DNA of 64,000 nt. Source: Eleginops maclovinus. Taxonomy: Eukaryota > Chordata > Actinopteri > Perciformes > Eleginopidae. Positions 1 through 12,680 of this stretch are shown one piece after another. The stretch spans positions 17,219,020-17,283,019 of the forward strand of contig NC_086369.1 in the NCBI RefSeq assembly GCF_036324505.1, written 5' to 3'. The notes beneath the pieces were generated by a model. It searched no databases. It was not told the DNA's origin and saw only the letters and a program-made list of their open reading frames with translations. The translations under genes and the position numbers were made by a program. The number at the start of each line of letters is the position of its first letter. Positions within the stretch are counted from its first letter, which is position 1.

Positions 1-482
1 GAGTCTGTAGACCGACTGAGTTTACCGCCTGTTACGCCTGCCTCTAGAGTCTGTAGACCCACTGAGTTTACCGCCTGTTATGCCTGCCTCTAGAGTCTGT
101 ACACTGACTGAGTTTACCGCCTGTTACGCCTGCCTCTAGAGTCTGTACACTGACTGAGTTTACCGCCTGTTATGCCTGCCTCTAGAGTCTGTAGACCCAC
201 TGAGTTTACCGCCTGTTATGCTGCCTCTAGAGTCTGTAGACCCACTGAGTTTACCGCCTGTTATGCCTGCCTCTAGAGTCTGTAGACCCACTGAGTTTAC
301 CGCCTGTTATGCCTGCCTCTAGAGTCTGTAGACCGACTGAGTTTACCGCCTGTTACGCCTGCCTCTAGAGTCTGTAGACCGACTGAGTTTACCGCCTGTT
401 ACGCCTGCCTCTAGAGTCTGTAGACCCACTGAGTTTACCGCCTGTTATGCCTGCCTCTAGAGTCTGTAGACCCACTGAGTTT
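1..482. repeat. 46-bp minisatellite, about 10 copies
   Basis: Head-to-tail repeats about 46 bp long, each with CTCTAGAGTCTGTAGAC followed by ACTGAGTTTACCGCCTGTTA. Units differ by a few alternating variants (GACCCACTG or GACCGACTG or ACTGACTG; TATGCC or TACGCC). The array is cut by the left window edge and stops sharply at about 482. Confidence 0.95.
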
Positions 483-1050
483 ACTGTGGAACAGCTCCCG
501 TCTGAACGCGCAGAGGAACAGCTCCTGAGACGGAGGGACAGTAACACATCAGTAATCAGCAGAGAGGCTAAAGCAACAAGACTAGCAGAGTTGTCAGAGC
601 AGATTATCCACCAACGCTGCAGAGGAAAACAGGATTAAGACAATGTCCAACACAAACGCCCGGAGGACTCTGAGTGGGTCATCATTGGGCAGGAAACACC
701 TCCTCAGGACTTCCTGCTTCAGGCTTGGTAAGGACCTGAGACTGCTGATGGTCCCAGGTCTGACAACAGATCCACCCTGGAGTCGGACCTGAGATCAGCG
801 AGCTTCAGACCGGAGGAAACCCAGGAACAGTTTCTCCTGGCAGTGCTCAGTGTGTCGGTGCTATTCAAAAGTCTCTGTGGGGTTTCTCATGTGTGCTCAG
901 CGGTGCATTCATCCACATGTCCCGGTCAATAGTCCTCAGAAGGAGACAGCATGTGGACACCTGGACAAATGCAGGTGGGGAGGAAAAGTGAACAAAGTTG
1001 TCCAGAGTTGGAGAGAGGGTAAGCATACTTTGGTACGGTTCTGTAGCTGG

Positions 1051-1051
<1 letters not shown>
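483..1051. other. Unique intergenic sequence, no gene seen
   Basis: Clean sequence of ordinary composition between the satellite and the first GT run. Short reading frames here have no recognisable protein content and no splice context. Nothing further can be supported. Confidence 0.5.

Positions 1052-1139
<88 letters not shown>
1052..1139. repeat. (GT)n microsatellite
   Basis: Uninterrupted GT dinucleotides, about 44 units. First of six long dinucleotide runs in 1.2 kb whose orientation alternates. Confidence 0.97.
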
Positions 1140-1142
<3 letters not shown>

Positions 1143-1242
1143 AAGCTCTCGGCCAGGCTGCAAAACAATTAGCTACAAAGCCGAGACAACTGAAGGAGAG
1201 AGGAAATAGAAACGTGATGACCCTGAAATACTGGACCTCTGG

Positions 1243-1352
<110 letters not shown>

Positions 1353-1432
1353 GTCCGGGATCATCATTGTTGATGGATTAAAAGTCCAGTTCTAATGAGC
1401 TCGGCCAAGAGAGTAATAAAAGGTCCACTGTC

Positions 1433-1434
<2 letters not shown>

Positions 1435-1504
<70 letters not shown>
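1435..1504. repeat. (GT)n microsatellite
   Basis: About 35 uninterrupted GT units. Confidence 0.97.
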
Positions 1505-1506
<2 letters not shown>

Positions 1507-1632
1507 CCCCAGCCTTGCAGGACTGCATCCTGATGTCAGAGAGTGTGTGTTCCGGACCCTTACTACAGAGAGGGGAATCATGGTACAGGCGTTACCCTGA
1601 ATCATCGTTTGTTTAGGATGTGGACATGTTCA

Positions 1633-1736
<104 letters not shown>

Positions 1737-1774
1737 GGGGGGGCATCTGTGTGACTCTATAACTCCTCTCCATT

Positions 1775-1995
1775 AGGAGCCACCATGGGCCCCACTAGTA
1801 TGAGCCATAAACACTCTGATCATAATGTGGGGGCCCCGGCCGTCCTTATTGGAAATTAACGAGTGTGTGATGTGGGATTCAGAGCCTAATTCATCCCTTT
1901 AGTGAGACGTGCGGGGGGGGCATCATTTATGCTAACAGGGCCTGTGGAGACCTAGCCAAAAGGAGTGGAAACATCATTAGCATAATGCTTCATCT
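1775..1995. promoter_or_regulatory. Candidate conserved non-coding segment
   Basis: Between two microsatellites lies 220 bp of complex sequence with no reading frame. It carries several AT-rich homeodomain-like words (GGAAATTAACG, CATTTATGCTAAC, CATTAGCATAATGC). This texture is typical of vertebrate developmental enhancers, but the call is inference from composition only; no comparison could be made. Confidence 0.25.
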
Positions 1996-2000
1996 ACATG

Positions 2001-2001
<1 letters not shown>

Positions 2002-2074
<73 letters not shown>
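2002..2074. repeat. (GT)n microsatellite
   Basis: About 36 uninterrupted GT units. Confidence 0.97.
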
Positions 2075-2078
<4 letters not shown>

Positions 2079-2168
2079 GAAAATTCACATACACACAAAG
2101 GGGGAGGGGGGGTCAGGCTCTTTGTTTGATGCTCGTAACGCTGTGGTTCCTTTTAATGAGCTCTAATG

Positions 2169-2169
<1 letters not shown>

Positions 2170-2249
<80 letters not shown>
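2170..2249. repeat. (CA)n microsatellite
   Basis: About 40 uninterrupted CA units, about 95 bp after a GT run of opposite orientation. Confidence 0.97.
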
Positions 2250-2251
<2 letters not shown>

Positions 2252-2910
2252 GTCTCTCTCTCTGCTGACCCCCCTTCTGAAGCTTTCAGAGCCCCCCCCA
2301 GTCTGTGGTGCATATTGAAGCATGGTATGTGACAGGAGAGAAACTGGATTGTTTAATTGCACCAATAGATGGCTATTATTATGGGATTGCAGAAGCGACC
2401 CCCCGCTTTAAGTGCCCAGTGTTCAGGCAGCAAAGGTCGAGCCCTGCTGTCGTCAGCAGTCCCCGATGAAGAAGCTAATAAAAGGTTGCCCCGTTACATC
2501 CCTCCTCTTCCTCATTAGCCCAGTTTTAGATGTGAGGAACCGGGGCCTGACATCCCCATTCGACCCTTCCAGAGGAACAGGGACCCTCGTTTACTGGGGC
2601 CCTGAAGGTGGGCTGCATTAAAGACCCCAGGCAGTCGTTCTCCTCTTCCTCACCTGTTTGGATAAAGCTTGCTTCCTATCCCTTACATATATTTCCTTCA
2701 GGATGAAGCAGCTTTCAGCAGCTCATTATACACCCTGTCCGGCTGGAGGACTGTGTGAGTGCACAGCCTCTGTTCCCCTGATTGGGCGCCATGTGATAAA
2801 ACTCGCCTAATGCTAGCTGTAGCTCCAATTTACCTTATGTAGCCCCGCAGTTTCAACTTAAAACCATTTATTTGGAAAGTAAAGGCTGACAAAACTGGTA
2901 TTGCTATGCT
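2250..2910. promoter_or_regulatory. Candidate conserved non-coding segment
   Basis: Complex, repeat-free sequence without coding content. It contains motifs often found in enhancers (AATAGATGGCTATTATTATG, GAAGCTAATAAAAGG, CTCATTAGCCC, GTGATAAAACTCGCC). It lies far upstream of snx7 in what looks like gene-poor DNA. The regulatory reading is inference and needs cross-species alignment. Confidence 0.22.
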
Positions 2911-3793
2911 AAACGATAGCAGGTACTCTTTAACAGGAAGTACCAAGCGTCATAATAAAAGTCCTAAACCCTGCAGATGTTATATTATTGTTTGTGTGAG
3001 CGTCAGCCTCTCAGGAGTCCTCTAATAGAGGTGAGAATAGATGTCATTATGTATTATTATATATCACATTTCATGTTAATAATAATGCAGCCTTCCCATT
3101 ACAAACACACAGTGAACACATGAGAGCCTCACACTGTCGTATCACCTTACAGGGAATTAGCCTCAGGCAACCAGCTTAACCAGATTATCTGGCCAACCAA
3201 GCTAACAAAGGAGTGGTAATTGTTTAATGAAGATATTTAATATTCAGCCATACTGCGCTCATGAGCTAAGACTTAATAACTGTCTGCAGTCCAGAAGACA
3301 GCCATCCTTTACCAAGCTACCCGAGTCACGTGATGCTCCTTTAACCCGTGACACGCACACACTGTCCGGTCAAAGAGTCAGGACCGGATCAGGACCTTGC
3401 ATCTTAGATTCATGTTTTATTAAACAGACACACTTCATACCCTTCCGGTAGCTTCGGCAGCGAAGAAATGTCGGAAGACTTTCTGAACTGGATTCATCAG
3501 ACAAGAGACATATGTGAAAAACGACTATGTTGTGTATCAGTTATCACAAATAGTGCAGAGTGTTTGAAGACGGCCTGGAGACATTAATGTCCTTAAGCAT
3601 TCATTAAGGGACAGAGCTGGTGTCAGAAAGCTTTGTAAAGTGTGTGTAAGACACATTAAGCATGTCTCAGTTCTCTCTGAGCTCCAGAGACGACTTGAAA
3701 CACTCGGCAGAGGAGACCCAGAAAACACGCATCCCTTTGTGGTTTCTGGGAACATGATGAAACTTCCTCCAAATCTGCTGCAATGTTGATCCG
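2911..3793. other. Unique intergenic sequence, no gene seen
   Basis: AT-leaning clean sequence. Small reading frames on both strands are not supported by protein content or splice sites. Ends where an LTR-like fragment begins. Confidence 0.5.
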
Positions 3794-4150
3794 TGTCATG
3801 ATCCTTGTTTCGTGTGTTTTATTGTGAAGTGTTTCCCCTCTTGTGTCATGTTTAGCTTCACTTCCTGTCTGCGTTTCCCTCCTGCGCCTGATTGTGTCAT
3901 TGTGTTCACCTGTTGCCCCTGTGTTTCTCCTCCCCCTTCCAGCTGTCTCTGGTCTTGTGATTACCCATGTGTATTTAGTCCCTGTTTCATTTTTGTCTGT
4001 TGTTTGGTTTTGTTTTTCCTCCTGATTTTTTTTCCATTCCCGGTTTTTTTTTCGCCCTTCATTCTGAAAGCTTAATGTTTTTCATTCCTGTTTTTTAACC
4101 CGCATTGTGGTTTTATAAAAACCTTTTTTTGAAATAAAGGGGGTTTGCTT
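3794..4150 (+). mobile_element. LTR-like retroelement fragment (probable fish Gypsy-type LTR)
   Basis: Starts with TGTCATGATCC, continues through a CT-rich stretch containing ATTACCCATGTGTATTTAG, and reaches a poly(A) signal AATAAA at 4,133-4,138. This plan resembles long terminal repeats of Gypsy-type retroelements common in fish. No coding part is visible. The last third runs into the low-fidelity block, so the 3' end, any TG...CA termini and the target duplication cannot be placed. A non-LTR interspersed repeat is the alternative. Confidence 0.4.
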
Positions 4151-4979
4151 TTGTTTAAAAAACCCTTTCCCTTTTTTGTGTTACTACATTGGGTTTTTTC
4201 CCCCCAAAACCCCTTGTTTTGGTAAAATCTTTCCTGTGTGTGCCCCGACAAGGTGTGTTGTTTTTCTAAAAAACCCTTTTGGGAAAAACACCAAAACTCT
4301 TTCGGGGAAAAGGGTTAAAGCCCCTTACTTTTAATTTATTTTAAAGGGGTTGTTTTTTTCCACATTGGGTTGTTTTTAAACCGGGGGTTTGGAACCCCGG
4401 GAAATTACGGGGGGGATAGCCCCTTGGGGGGGCCCTAAACCCCTTGAGATTTGGTCAACGGTGTTTTGATTTAGAACTTCCTTTTTGGGTTTTCCTTTCC
4501 CTGTTTTTTCCCCTCTTTTGGTTTTGGATTTAAATCAAAAAATTTTCGTAAAAATAGGTGGTTAAAGGTCCCCTTACTTTTTGGGTTAGGTTTTACGTGA
4601 TTTTATCATGCCCGGGGGGCCCCCTTTTATAAAATTCCCGGGGGGTTTTTAAGACATTCCCGGTGGGAACTAATTTTCCTTGATTTGAATGTCCTTCCCC
4701 TGGGCGTAAAGGGTGAATGTAAAAAATTTCTGTGTTAGGGTTTTATACTTTTTCTTTTTGCCCTTCTTTTTGTGAAACGTAACTTGGGGGTTTTATTTAA
4801 TAGTTGGGGGGGGGGGTTTTAGGAATTAGGGGGTTTTTGGAGAATTAACGGGGTTAGGAAAAGAACTTCGGTGTTTGGGAAAACCCCGACAGGGGGGAAA
4901 CTTCCAAGGGTTTGGGGGATGAAAAGGGTTTTTAATGAGCACTTCCGGGGGGAAAAAGTTTAAAAAGTACTTAAGGTTT

Positions 4980-7900
4980 TGTGTTACGTTAGGGTTTTTT
5001 AAACAATTAGGGTGTTTAAAGTTAAGTCCCTTAAAGGGGGTTTTGTTATGTTACGTACTTTAACGGTGTGTTGTGTTACGAACATTACGGTGTGTTTTTA
5101 AAGTACAAAAGGTTGGTTTTTACGTACATTACGGTGTTTTGGGGTTATTACTTTAAACGGTGGTTGTGAAAAAGTACTTTAGGGTGTGTTTTTTTTAAGT
5201 AAAATTACGGGGGTGTTTTTACGTACTTTACGGTGTGTTGGTTAAAGTACTTTAAGGGTGTGTTTTTTTACGTACATTACGTGTGTTTTTTAAAAGAAAA
5301 CTTTAAAGGGGTTTTGTTTTTATGAAAATACTTTTTTACAATTAGGGTTGGTTTTGTTACGTACTTTAAAGGTGGGGTTGGGGTTTAAGTAAAATTACGG
5401 TGTGTTTGTTCCAGTACTTTAACGGTGTGTTGTTACGTACATTACGGTGTTTTGTTAAAGTACATTAACGGTGTGTTGGGGTTTAAGTACTTTATTTTTT
5501 AGGGTTTTGTTGTTGTTTATAGTAAAATTTAAACGGGGGTGTTTGTTACGTACTTTTACGGTGTGTTATTTTAAATTTTCCCTTAGGGTGGGGTTGGTTT
5601 TAAGTCATTACGGTGTGTTGTTAAAAATACATTACGGTTTTTTAAATGTTTACGTACATTACGGTGTTTTTTACGGGTAAAATTAGGGTTGTTGTTTTAA
5701 AGTACATTACGGTGTTTTAATTTTTTAAGAAACATTACGGTTTTGTTTAGTAAAATACGGTTTTTAAAAATTTTAACATTACGGTTTTTGTTATAGTACA
5801 TTACGGTGTGTTTTAAGTAAAATTACGGGGGTTTTTTTATACATTACGGTGTGTTATGTTAAGAAACTTTAAACGGTGTTTTGGGGTTTTAAAGTCCTTT
5901 ACGGTGTGTTGTGTTACGTACATTACGGTGTTTTTAATAGTACATTACGGTGTTTTTTTATGGGTACTTACGGGGGTTTTTTTATACATTGGGTTTTGTT
6001 TGTTTTAAGTAAAATTAAAAGGTGGTTTTTTTAAATAAAATACGGGTGTTATGTTTAAGAAACTTTACGGGGGTTTTGGGTTTTAACTACATTACGGGTT
6101 TTAAAGTTACGATCTTTACGGTGTGTTTGTTAAAATACATTACTGTGTTTTTAATTTTCCATACATTACGGTGTGTTGTTTTAAACTACATTACGGGGTG
6201 TTTTGTTAAAAAAAAACTTTAACGTTGTTTTTTTTCCCTAAAATTACGGGGTGTTGTTTTAAAGTACTTTAAACGGGTGTTTGTTTATAGTACATTCCGG
6301 GGGTTTGTTTTTTTAACATTACGGTGTGTTGTTTTAAACGTACATTACGGTGTGTTGTGTTATTACAATAGGGTGTGTTGTGTTACGTAAAATTAAAGGG
6401 TGTTTTTGGGGTTCGTACTTTACGGTGTTTTGGGGTTTAAGGTACATTACGGGTGTTTGGTTACGTAAAATTACGGTGTTTTGTTTTAAAAATATTTAAA
6501 AATTTACGGTGTGTTTTGTTAAGAAACCTTACGGGGGTTTTGGGTTTTTAAAATACAAAAACTGTGTTTGTTATAGAACATTACGGTGTGTTGTTTTAAA
6601 CTACAAAACGGTGTGTTTTTAAAAGTACTTTAACGGGTTTGTGTTAATTTAAAATTTAGGGAGTGTTTTTTAAAAGAAAACATTACGGTGTTTGTTTAAA
6701 AGTACATTGGGTTTTTGTGTTAAGTCTTTTAATTGGTGTTTTGAAACGTACTTTTACTGTGTTTTTTTAAAATACTTTACGGTGTGTTTTTACTAACATT
6801 ACGGGGGTTTTTGGTTGTGTTTTAGTAAAATTTACGGTGTTTTTTACGTACTTTAAAGGGTTGGGGTTGTTTAAGCCCTTTACTGTGTTTGTTTTTTAAA
6901 AATTTAAAGGGGTGTGTTGTTTTTAAGTACATTACGGGTTTTTTACGGGACATTAGGGTGTTTTTTTTTCGTACTTTAACGTGTTTGTGTTAAATACTTT
7001 ACGGTGTTTGTTTACGGGACTTTTACGGTGTTTTTTACAGAATTTTTTACGGTGTTTTTGGTTCCCTTCATCCCGGGGTTTTTACGTACTTTAACGGGTG
7101 TTGTGTTACAGTACATTACGGTTTTGTTATGTCTAAAATTAGGGTGTTTTTTTACGAAAATTTAAGGTTGTTTGGTTACAGTACTTTTCCGTTTGTGTAC
7201 TTAACTTTGGTTTTATTTTTCAGAAACATTACGGTTTTGTTTTTTACTAAAATTCGGTGTTTTTTGTACTACTTTTGGGTTTTTTGTGTTACTACTTTAA
7301 AGTGTTTTGTTAATACATTAACGGTGTTTTTTGCCCTAAATTCCGGTTTTTGTGTTCCTTTGACTTTTCGGTGTTTTTATTTTTTACGTTTTTTAAATTG
7401 TTTTTACAGTCCCATTACTTTTTGGGTTACTAATTACGTGTGTTGTGTTACTCTTTTTCCCGTGTGTTTTTTTTCATACATTACTGGGGGTTTAAGGTAC
7501 AAAAACCGGTTTTTTTTCTACTTTACGTTTTTAAGTTACGTACTTTAAAGGGTTTTGGTTTTACGTACATTACGGTTTTTGTTTACTACATTAGGGTTGG
7601 TTTTTACTAAAATTCCCGTGTGTTGTTTTTTACTTACATTACGGTTTTGGGGTTACAAAACTTTAAAGGTGGGTTTGTTACGTACATTCCCGGGGTTTTG
7701 GGGTTTACTACTTTAAAGGGGGGTTTTATTTAACGAATTTAAGGGTTTTTTTACAGTACATTACGGTGTTTGTGTTACAGTACATTAGGGTGTGTTGTGA
7801 CTACTTTTACCGTGTGTTTTTTGTTACGTAAAATTAAGGGTTGTTTTTTCCCAAAACTTTAAACGGTGTTTTTTACTAAAATTACGGTTTTTGTTACTTA

Positions 7901-8320
7901 CTTTATTACGAGGGTTTTTTAATTTACATTACATTAGGGTGTTTTTTTACAGTACTTTACGGTGTGTTTGTTCCCGACTTTAAAGGTGTTTTTGGGGTTC
8001 CTAAAATTACGTTTTATTACTTAACATTAAGGTGTGGTTTTTTTCCGAAAATTTAAACGGTGTTTTTTTAAAACATTAGGTGTTGGTTTAGGTTTCCCCA
8101 TAAAATCCCTTTTTTTACGTACTTACGGTGTGTTATTTTACGTAATTACGGTGTTTTTTTTACTACATTACGGGGGTTTTTTGTTTAACGACTTAGGGTT
8201 TTTTTTTTACAGTACATTACGGGGGGTTTTTGTTTACTTTTTCATTCTTTTTGCCGTTAAGAAAACAACTTTTTTTGGGTGGTTTATTTTACGTACTTTA
8301 ACATCACTTTAAACACAACC
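4980..8320. repeat. Degraded tandem array, unit about 24 bp
   Basis: Over 3.3 kb the words TACATTACGGTGTGTTG and GTGTTACGTAC recur at roughly 24-bp spacing, with many indels and homopolymer changes. The best-kept units (for example near 5,050-5,110 and 6,320-6,380) agree on a GTTACGTACATTACGGTGTG core. The drift is probably mainly base-calling error because the array lies in the low-fidelity block. Confidence 0.8.
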
Positions 8321-9390
8321 ATTTTTTTTTTTTGTGTGTTACCGGATTTATTTAAACGAAACTAAAGGGTTATGAAACCATGGTTGGGGGCCAGGGTTCC
8401 TTCACTTTCCGATAATGGACACCTAGGTTTAGATAATCCCCGATGAAAACGGGACCGAGTCGAACACATTACTGAAGAAAAAACACACAAAAACACACAC
8501 AAACAAAACAGGGGGAAGCGAAAAAAAAGGGGTCTGCGTTTTGCCAAAAATATGGGGCAAAAAGGGGAAAACAACACAACACCTTATTCAGTTTTAAAGC
8601 AAGAGACAGGGGAGCAGCCCCCTTGAACACATTACAAAACCTGAAAGGGGAATTTTTTGATGCATGGTATAATACCTCACAGAAAACACCCAGTACAAAC
8701 CAAAAAATCAAATATTAAGATTAAAATGATTTTAATAAATGACAAAAGGGCCCTGAACCTACAGGAAGTGGTTTCCCTCGGAAACAAATGATAAAGACCC
8801 TGTTTTATATAAATTCAACATAACAAACCAAACGCTGCTGGATCCTTTTCACGGGAGGGTTTTTTTAAAAAATTTGTATAGAACAGGAAATCAGCATAGA
8901 AAATTGGTAAAAAACATCCGCTTTTTTTCGGGTTTTGGGAAAATGTACAAAAAGGAAAAAAAATGAAACCATTTTTTTTGGGTTTTAAATTGGAGTTTTG
9001 GGTCTCTCGGGAAAAAAAGGAAAACAAAAGTTTTTTTTTTTGGGGTTTAAAAATAACAATAAAATAAAGCACTTTAAGCATTTTAGTTTTCCCTTTAAAT
9101 CTACTTTTTTAGACGAACTGTTTTTAAATTTTACATTGAATTTGTGCATCATTTATTTCTTTGGGGATTTTTTCCCTTTTCCCCATTTTTCCCTCCGGGG
9201 AGCAAGAGGAAAAAGATTATGCTTATTAAAAAAAAAGCTAAATATTAATAAAATTTTCCCAAAACCCACTTTAATTATCTCTTAAAAAAGAATTAACCGA
9301 GAAAAAACTCGCAGCTTTTCAAAAAAAATATAATCAAAAACATTTTTAATCCAACGCCTTTAAATTTTTGCACTTAATTTATCGACAGAA
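8321..9390. other. Low-fidelity sequence, content not recognised
   Basis: AT-rich and homopolymer-rich. No repeat unit, RNA gene or protein similarity can be recognised on either strand. Confidence 0.5.
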
Positions 9391-9590
9391 TAAAGTGGTT
9401 GTGGGGTGTTTTGGGTGTGTGTTTGTTGTGTGTGTGTTGGGTGTGTTGTGGGTGTGTTGTGTGTGTTGTGTGTGTGTTGTTTTGGGTGTGTTGGTGTTTT
9501 GTGTGGGTGTGTGGGGTGGTGGTTTTGTGTGTGTGTTTTTTGTTTTTTGTTTTTTGTTTTTTTGTGGGGTGTGTTTTTTGTTTTGTGTCA
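9391..9590. repeat. Smeared GT-rich microsatellite
   Basis: Irregular GTGTGTTG, GTGTGGG and TTTTTTG words only, probably a GT microsatellite with base-calling errors. Confidence 0.65.
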
Positions 9591-11880
9591 GGCTCTAACA
9601 GGATTACACAATAAACACACTGACCCTTTTTGGGGCTAAATTTAAAAGCAGATTGAAATTACACAGACCCCTTGGGGGGGACTGAAAACTGCTATCACCA
9701 AAACTTTTTTTTTTAATTCTAGGGGGCCTTTTAAATAAAATATAAACCTCTACAAAGGGGGGGTTTTGACCTGATACATACGAATATATTTTTTTTTTGG
9801 GTTTTGAACAAAAAAGTACCAAAAAATTTCCCAAATCGATAATTTCTTATTTTTATAAAATCACCCCCAACGAATGAAGGGACCAGTTTTTTTAATTTTA
9901 AAAAATTATTCCAATTTAATTCAAAAAAATATACTTTTTTAAAATTTGGGGTCTAATTCTACTTTATCAAACCCCCACAATTGAAGGGTTCCGAAAAATT
10001 TTCTAAAAAAATTATTATAAATTTTAAAGTCATTACTTTTTTGGGGCCAAAACAGGGGACTGAACACCTTAAATAAGAAACCAAATTTTTTACAAATAAA
10101 AATTTATTAACAGATTACAATAATTTTAAAAATCTGTCCACCAGATGGAAAGGGAAAACAAACTCACAAAACACAGTCTGCCGAAAAAGGGGTTTAAAAA
10201 TAAACCCGTATTCCTCTCTATGTACACCCTTCATTGAACTTTTTAAATTGTTTTGTAAAGGGGTCCTCCTCGGGTTTTTTAAATACAAACACACCATAGC
10301 TAAAGCCCGGGTCCTGCAAACACCCCAATCCTGGGGCAGGCCAAACCCTCCCCCCCCGAAGGCCCACTTTCCTTTAAAGTTTTTTTTTTCACATTTTCAT
10401 TTAAAAAGATATTTTTTTAAAATTACACCAAATTAGATATAAAATATAATCGGATCCTGAAACAATATTTTTTAAAGACAATTTACGGGGAAAGGACAAA
10501 AGCTTAAATTTATCAACCCCCAAGCCCAGGCGTTATACAAAAACAACATAACACACACACAACACCACACACACCCCCACACACACACACACACACACAA
10601 AAAAAGAAAACACAAAAAAACCAAAGCGGGGTGTTTTGGGGGTTTTGGGTGTTGGGGGTTTTGTTTAATTATAAATTTATCTGTACCCCTCCTCCTACAC
10701 ACTTTTTCACATCAGCTCGGGTTAAACTTCACCACAAAATGCCAAATGACTAAACCAAATTTTTACCCCAAGGTTCGTTCCATTTCAATCCTCTTAAATT
10801 TAAATGTTCCATCGATGACTAGGGTTTTATGTACACATTGATGATCCTGATTTTTTAGGGGTTTTACATGGGTTTAACCGGGTTTTACTGCAAAACAAGG
10901 GTCAAAAGGGGGCCCCTTCCCCCCAAAAAAAAATTTCCTAACCCCAGTTTAAGGGCCCCTTTAAAGGAAATTTTTAAAAAAAAAAAAGTATGAAGGAAAA
11001 AAACACCAAAAGAAGGGGCCATGTATCTCTGGTAATTTTATATTTTCTCCAATAAATCCCCTTTCTCAGATCGGAAGCTTGTTTCCTAAATTAAAGAGGA
11101 GCAGGGGTGGGGGCCAAGCCCGTCTTTAAATTTCCCAAATTTTTCCTTTTGGACTCTAAAGAAAAACTGGGTTTTTATTACTTTCCTACAAAGTCTGCTC
11201 CTTTTTTTAGGGGATGTTTACCCACCCGTCACTAAGGTTTTCCTGATTAACGTTTTTTCAGTTTTCAAAGCGAAGCAAAAACCCGTGAAATTTGAAACGT
11301 ATCAGCTGCACCCTGTGAAGGAGTCCTTTAAAAGGCCATTTCCTCCGGGGGTTAAAAGGCCCCTTTTCTGAGTGTCCGGGGGCCCCGGGTTTTCTTCCTA
11401 AAACTCTCTCTGTAAAACGTTTTTGCATTTCCGATCCAGCTGCACTTTCCCAGGGGCCTTTTGCCTCATGAAACACAGTCCCTCATCATCTCAAAACAAC
11501 TCCACAACACCACACAGAACCCACCATCGCCACAACAGAGCCCAAACCTTTCGGACCGGGACGGATCAAACAGAAGGGGAAACAGGAAGTCAAGCGCCCT
11601 TTATCAGGGGAAAGTAGGGGGGGTGGTTTTAACCGTCCTGAACAGCCTTCGGGTGGGGGGGGGGGGGGGTGGGGTGATGGGGGGGTGGGATGGGGGGGGG
11701 TTTTCCCTGGTGTGGGTGAAGAGAGGACCCTCCTCACTTAAACGCGTATTTTAAAGAAAATAAAAAAGTGTTTCCCTTTTTAAAATTCCACCCAAAAAAA
11801 ACCCTCCCCGAAAAAGGGGCAGCCCCCCAAAGAGGGCCCGGGGAACCCCCCCCGCCCCCACCCCCACCACCCCCAAACGC
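9591..11880. other. Low-fidelity sequence with a short CA-rich tract
   Basis: No gene recognised. A smeared CA-rich tract lies at about 10,545-10,612 and a G-rich stretch at 11,640-11,702. Reading frames on both strands look like products of homopolymer runs. Confidence 0.5.
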
Positions 11881-12680
11881 GGGGCCACACACACCACACA
11901 CACCCCCCACAAAACACCCCAACACACCCAAACACACACACCCCAGAAAACACCGCCCCACACGCCGCCCCCACGCTCCCCTTCCCATCACATTCACCAC
12001 ATCACCCCACTCACTCACTCCCCTTTTCACTCACTCCCCCTCCCCACCCCTTCCCTCACTTCCCCTCACTCACTTCACCCCTCCCAACTCCCCTCACTCA
12101 CTCACTCCCACTCAACCCACTCACTCACCACTCACTCACTCACCTCGCCGCTAACTCCCTCCTCATTTCACCCCTTTTCATGCACACTCGCCCCCCTTCG
12201 CTCACTCCTCTCTCACTCACGCTCCTCCCACCCTCTCTCACCCCCTTTTCACTCACTTCCCCCCCCCCCCTCCTCACTCACGCACGCTCAAAATTCCTCC
12301 CCCATTTAAAGCACGCTCGTTCCCATCCCCTCCCTTTTCTCCCCTTCATCACTAAACCCACCACCACGCCCCGCACCTCCTGCTCATTTCACCCACCCCC
12401 CCCCAATGACATTTCCTCACCACTTCTCACTCACCACTCACTCACTCATTTCTCTCATTTCACTCACTCCCCTCATTTTCACTCACTCCCCGCACGCTCA
12501 CCTTTCCCCTTTCACTAAAGCACGCCCGGGGGGCCCCCCTCACCCCCACTCCCTCACTCCCCCAATCACTCACCCCACCCCCTCACCCCCACTCACCCTC
12601 CCCTTTCACTCCCCAACCCCCACTCCCCACTCACTCCCCTCACCCTCACTCACTCCCCATTCCCCCATCAATCCCTAGGG
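11881..12680. repeat. Smeared CA-rich and (CACT)n-type simple repeat
   Basis: CA-rich from about 11,885, then about 670 bp built almost only from CACTCACTC, CCCCTCACT and CACTCCC. Probably a tetranucleotide microsatellite (CACT/TCAC register) with C-run expansion in the low-fidelity consensus. Proline- and serine-rich frames here are by-products. Confidence 0.75.
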
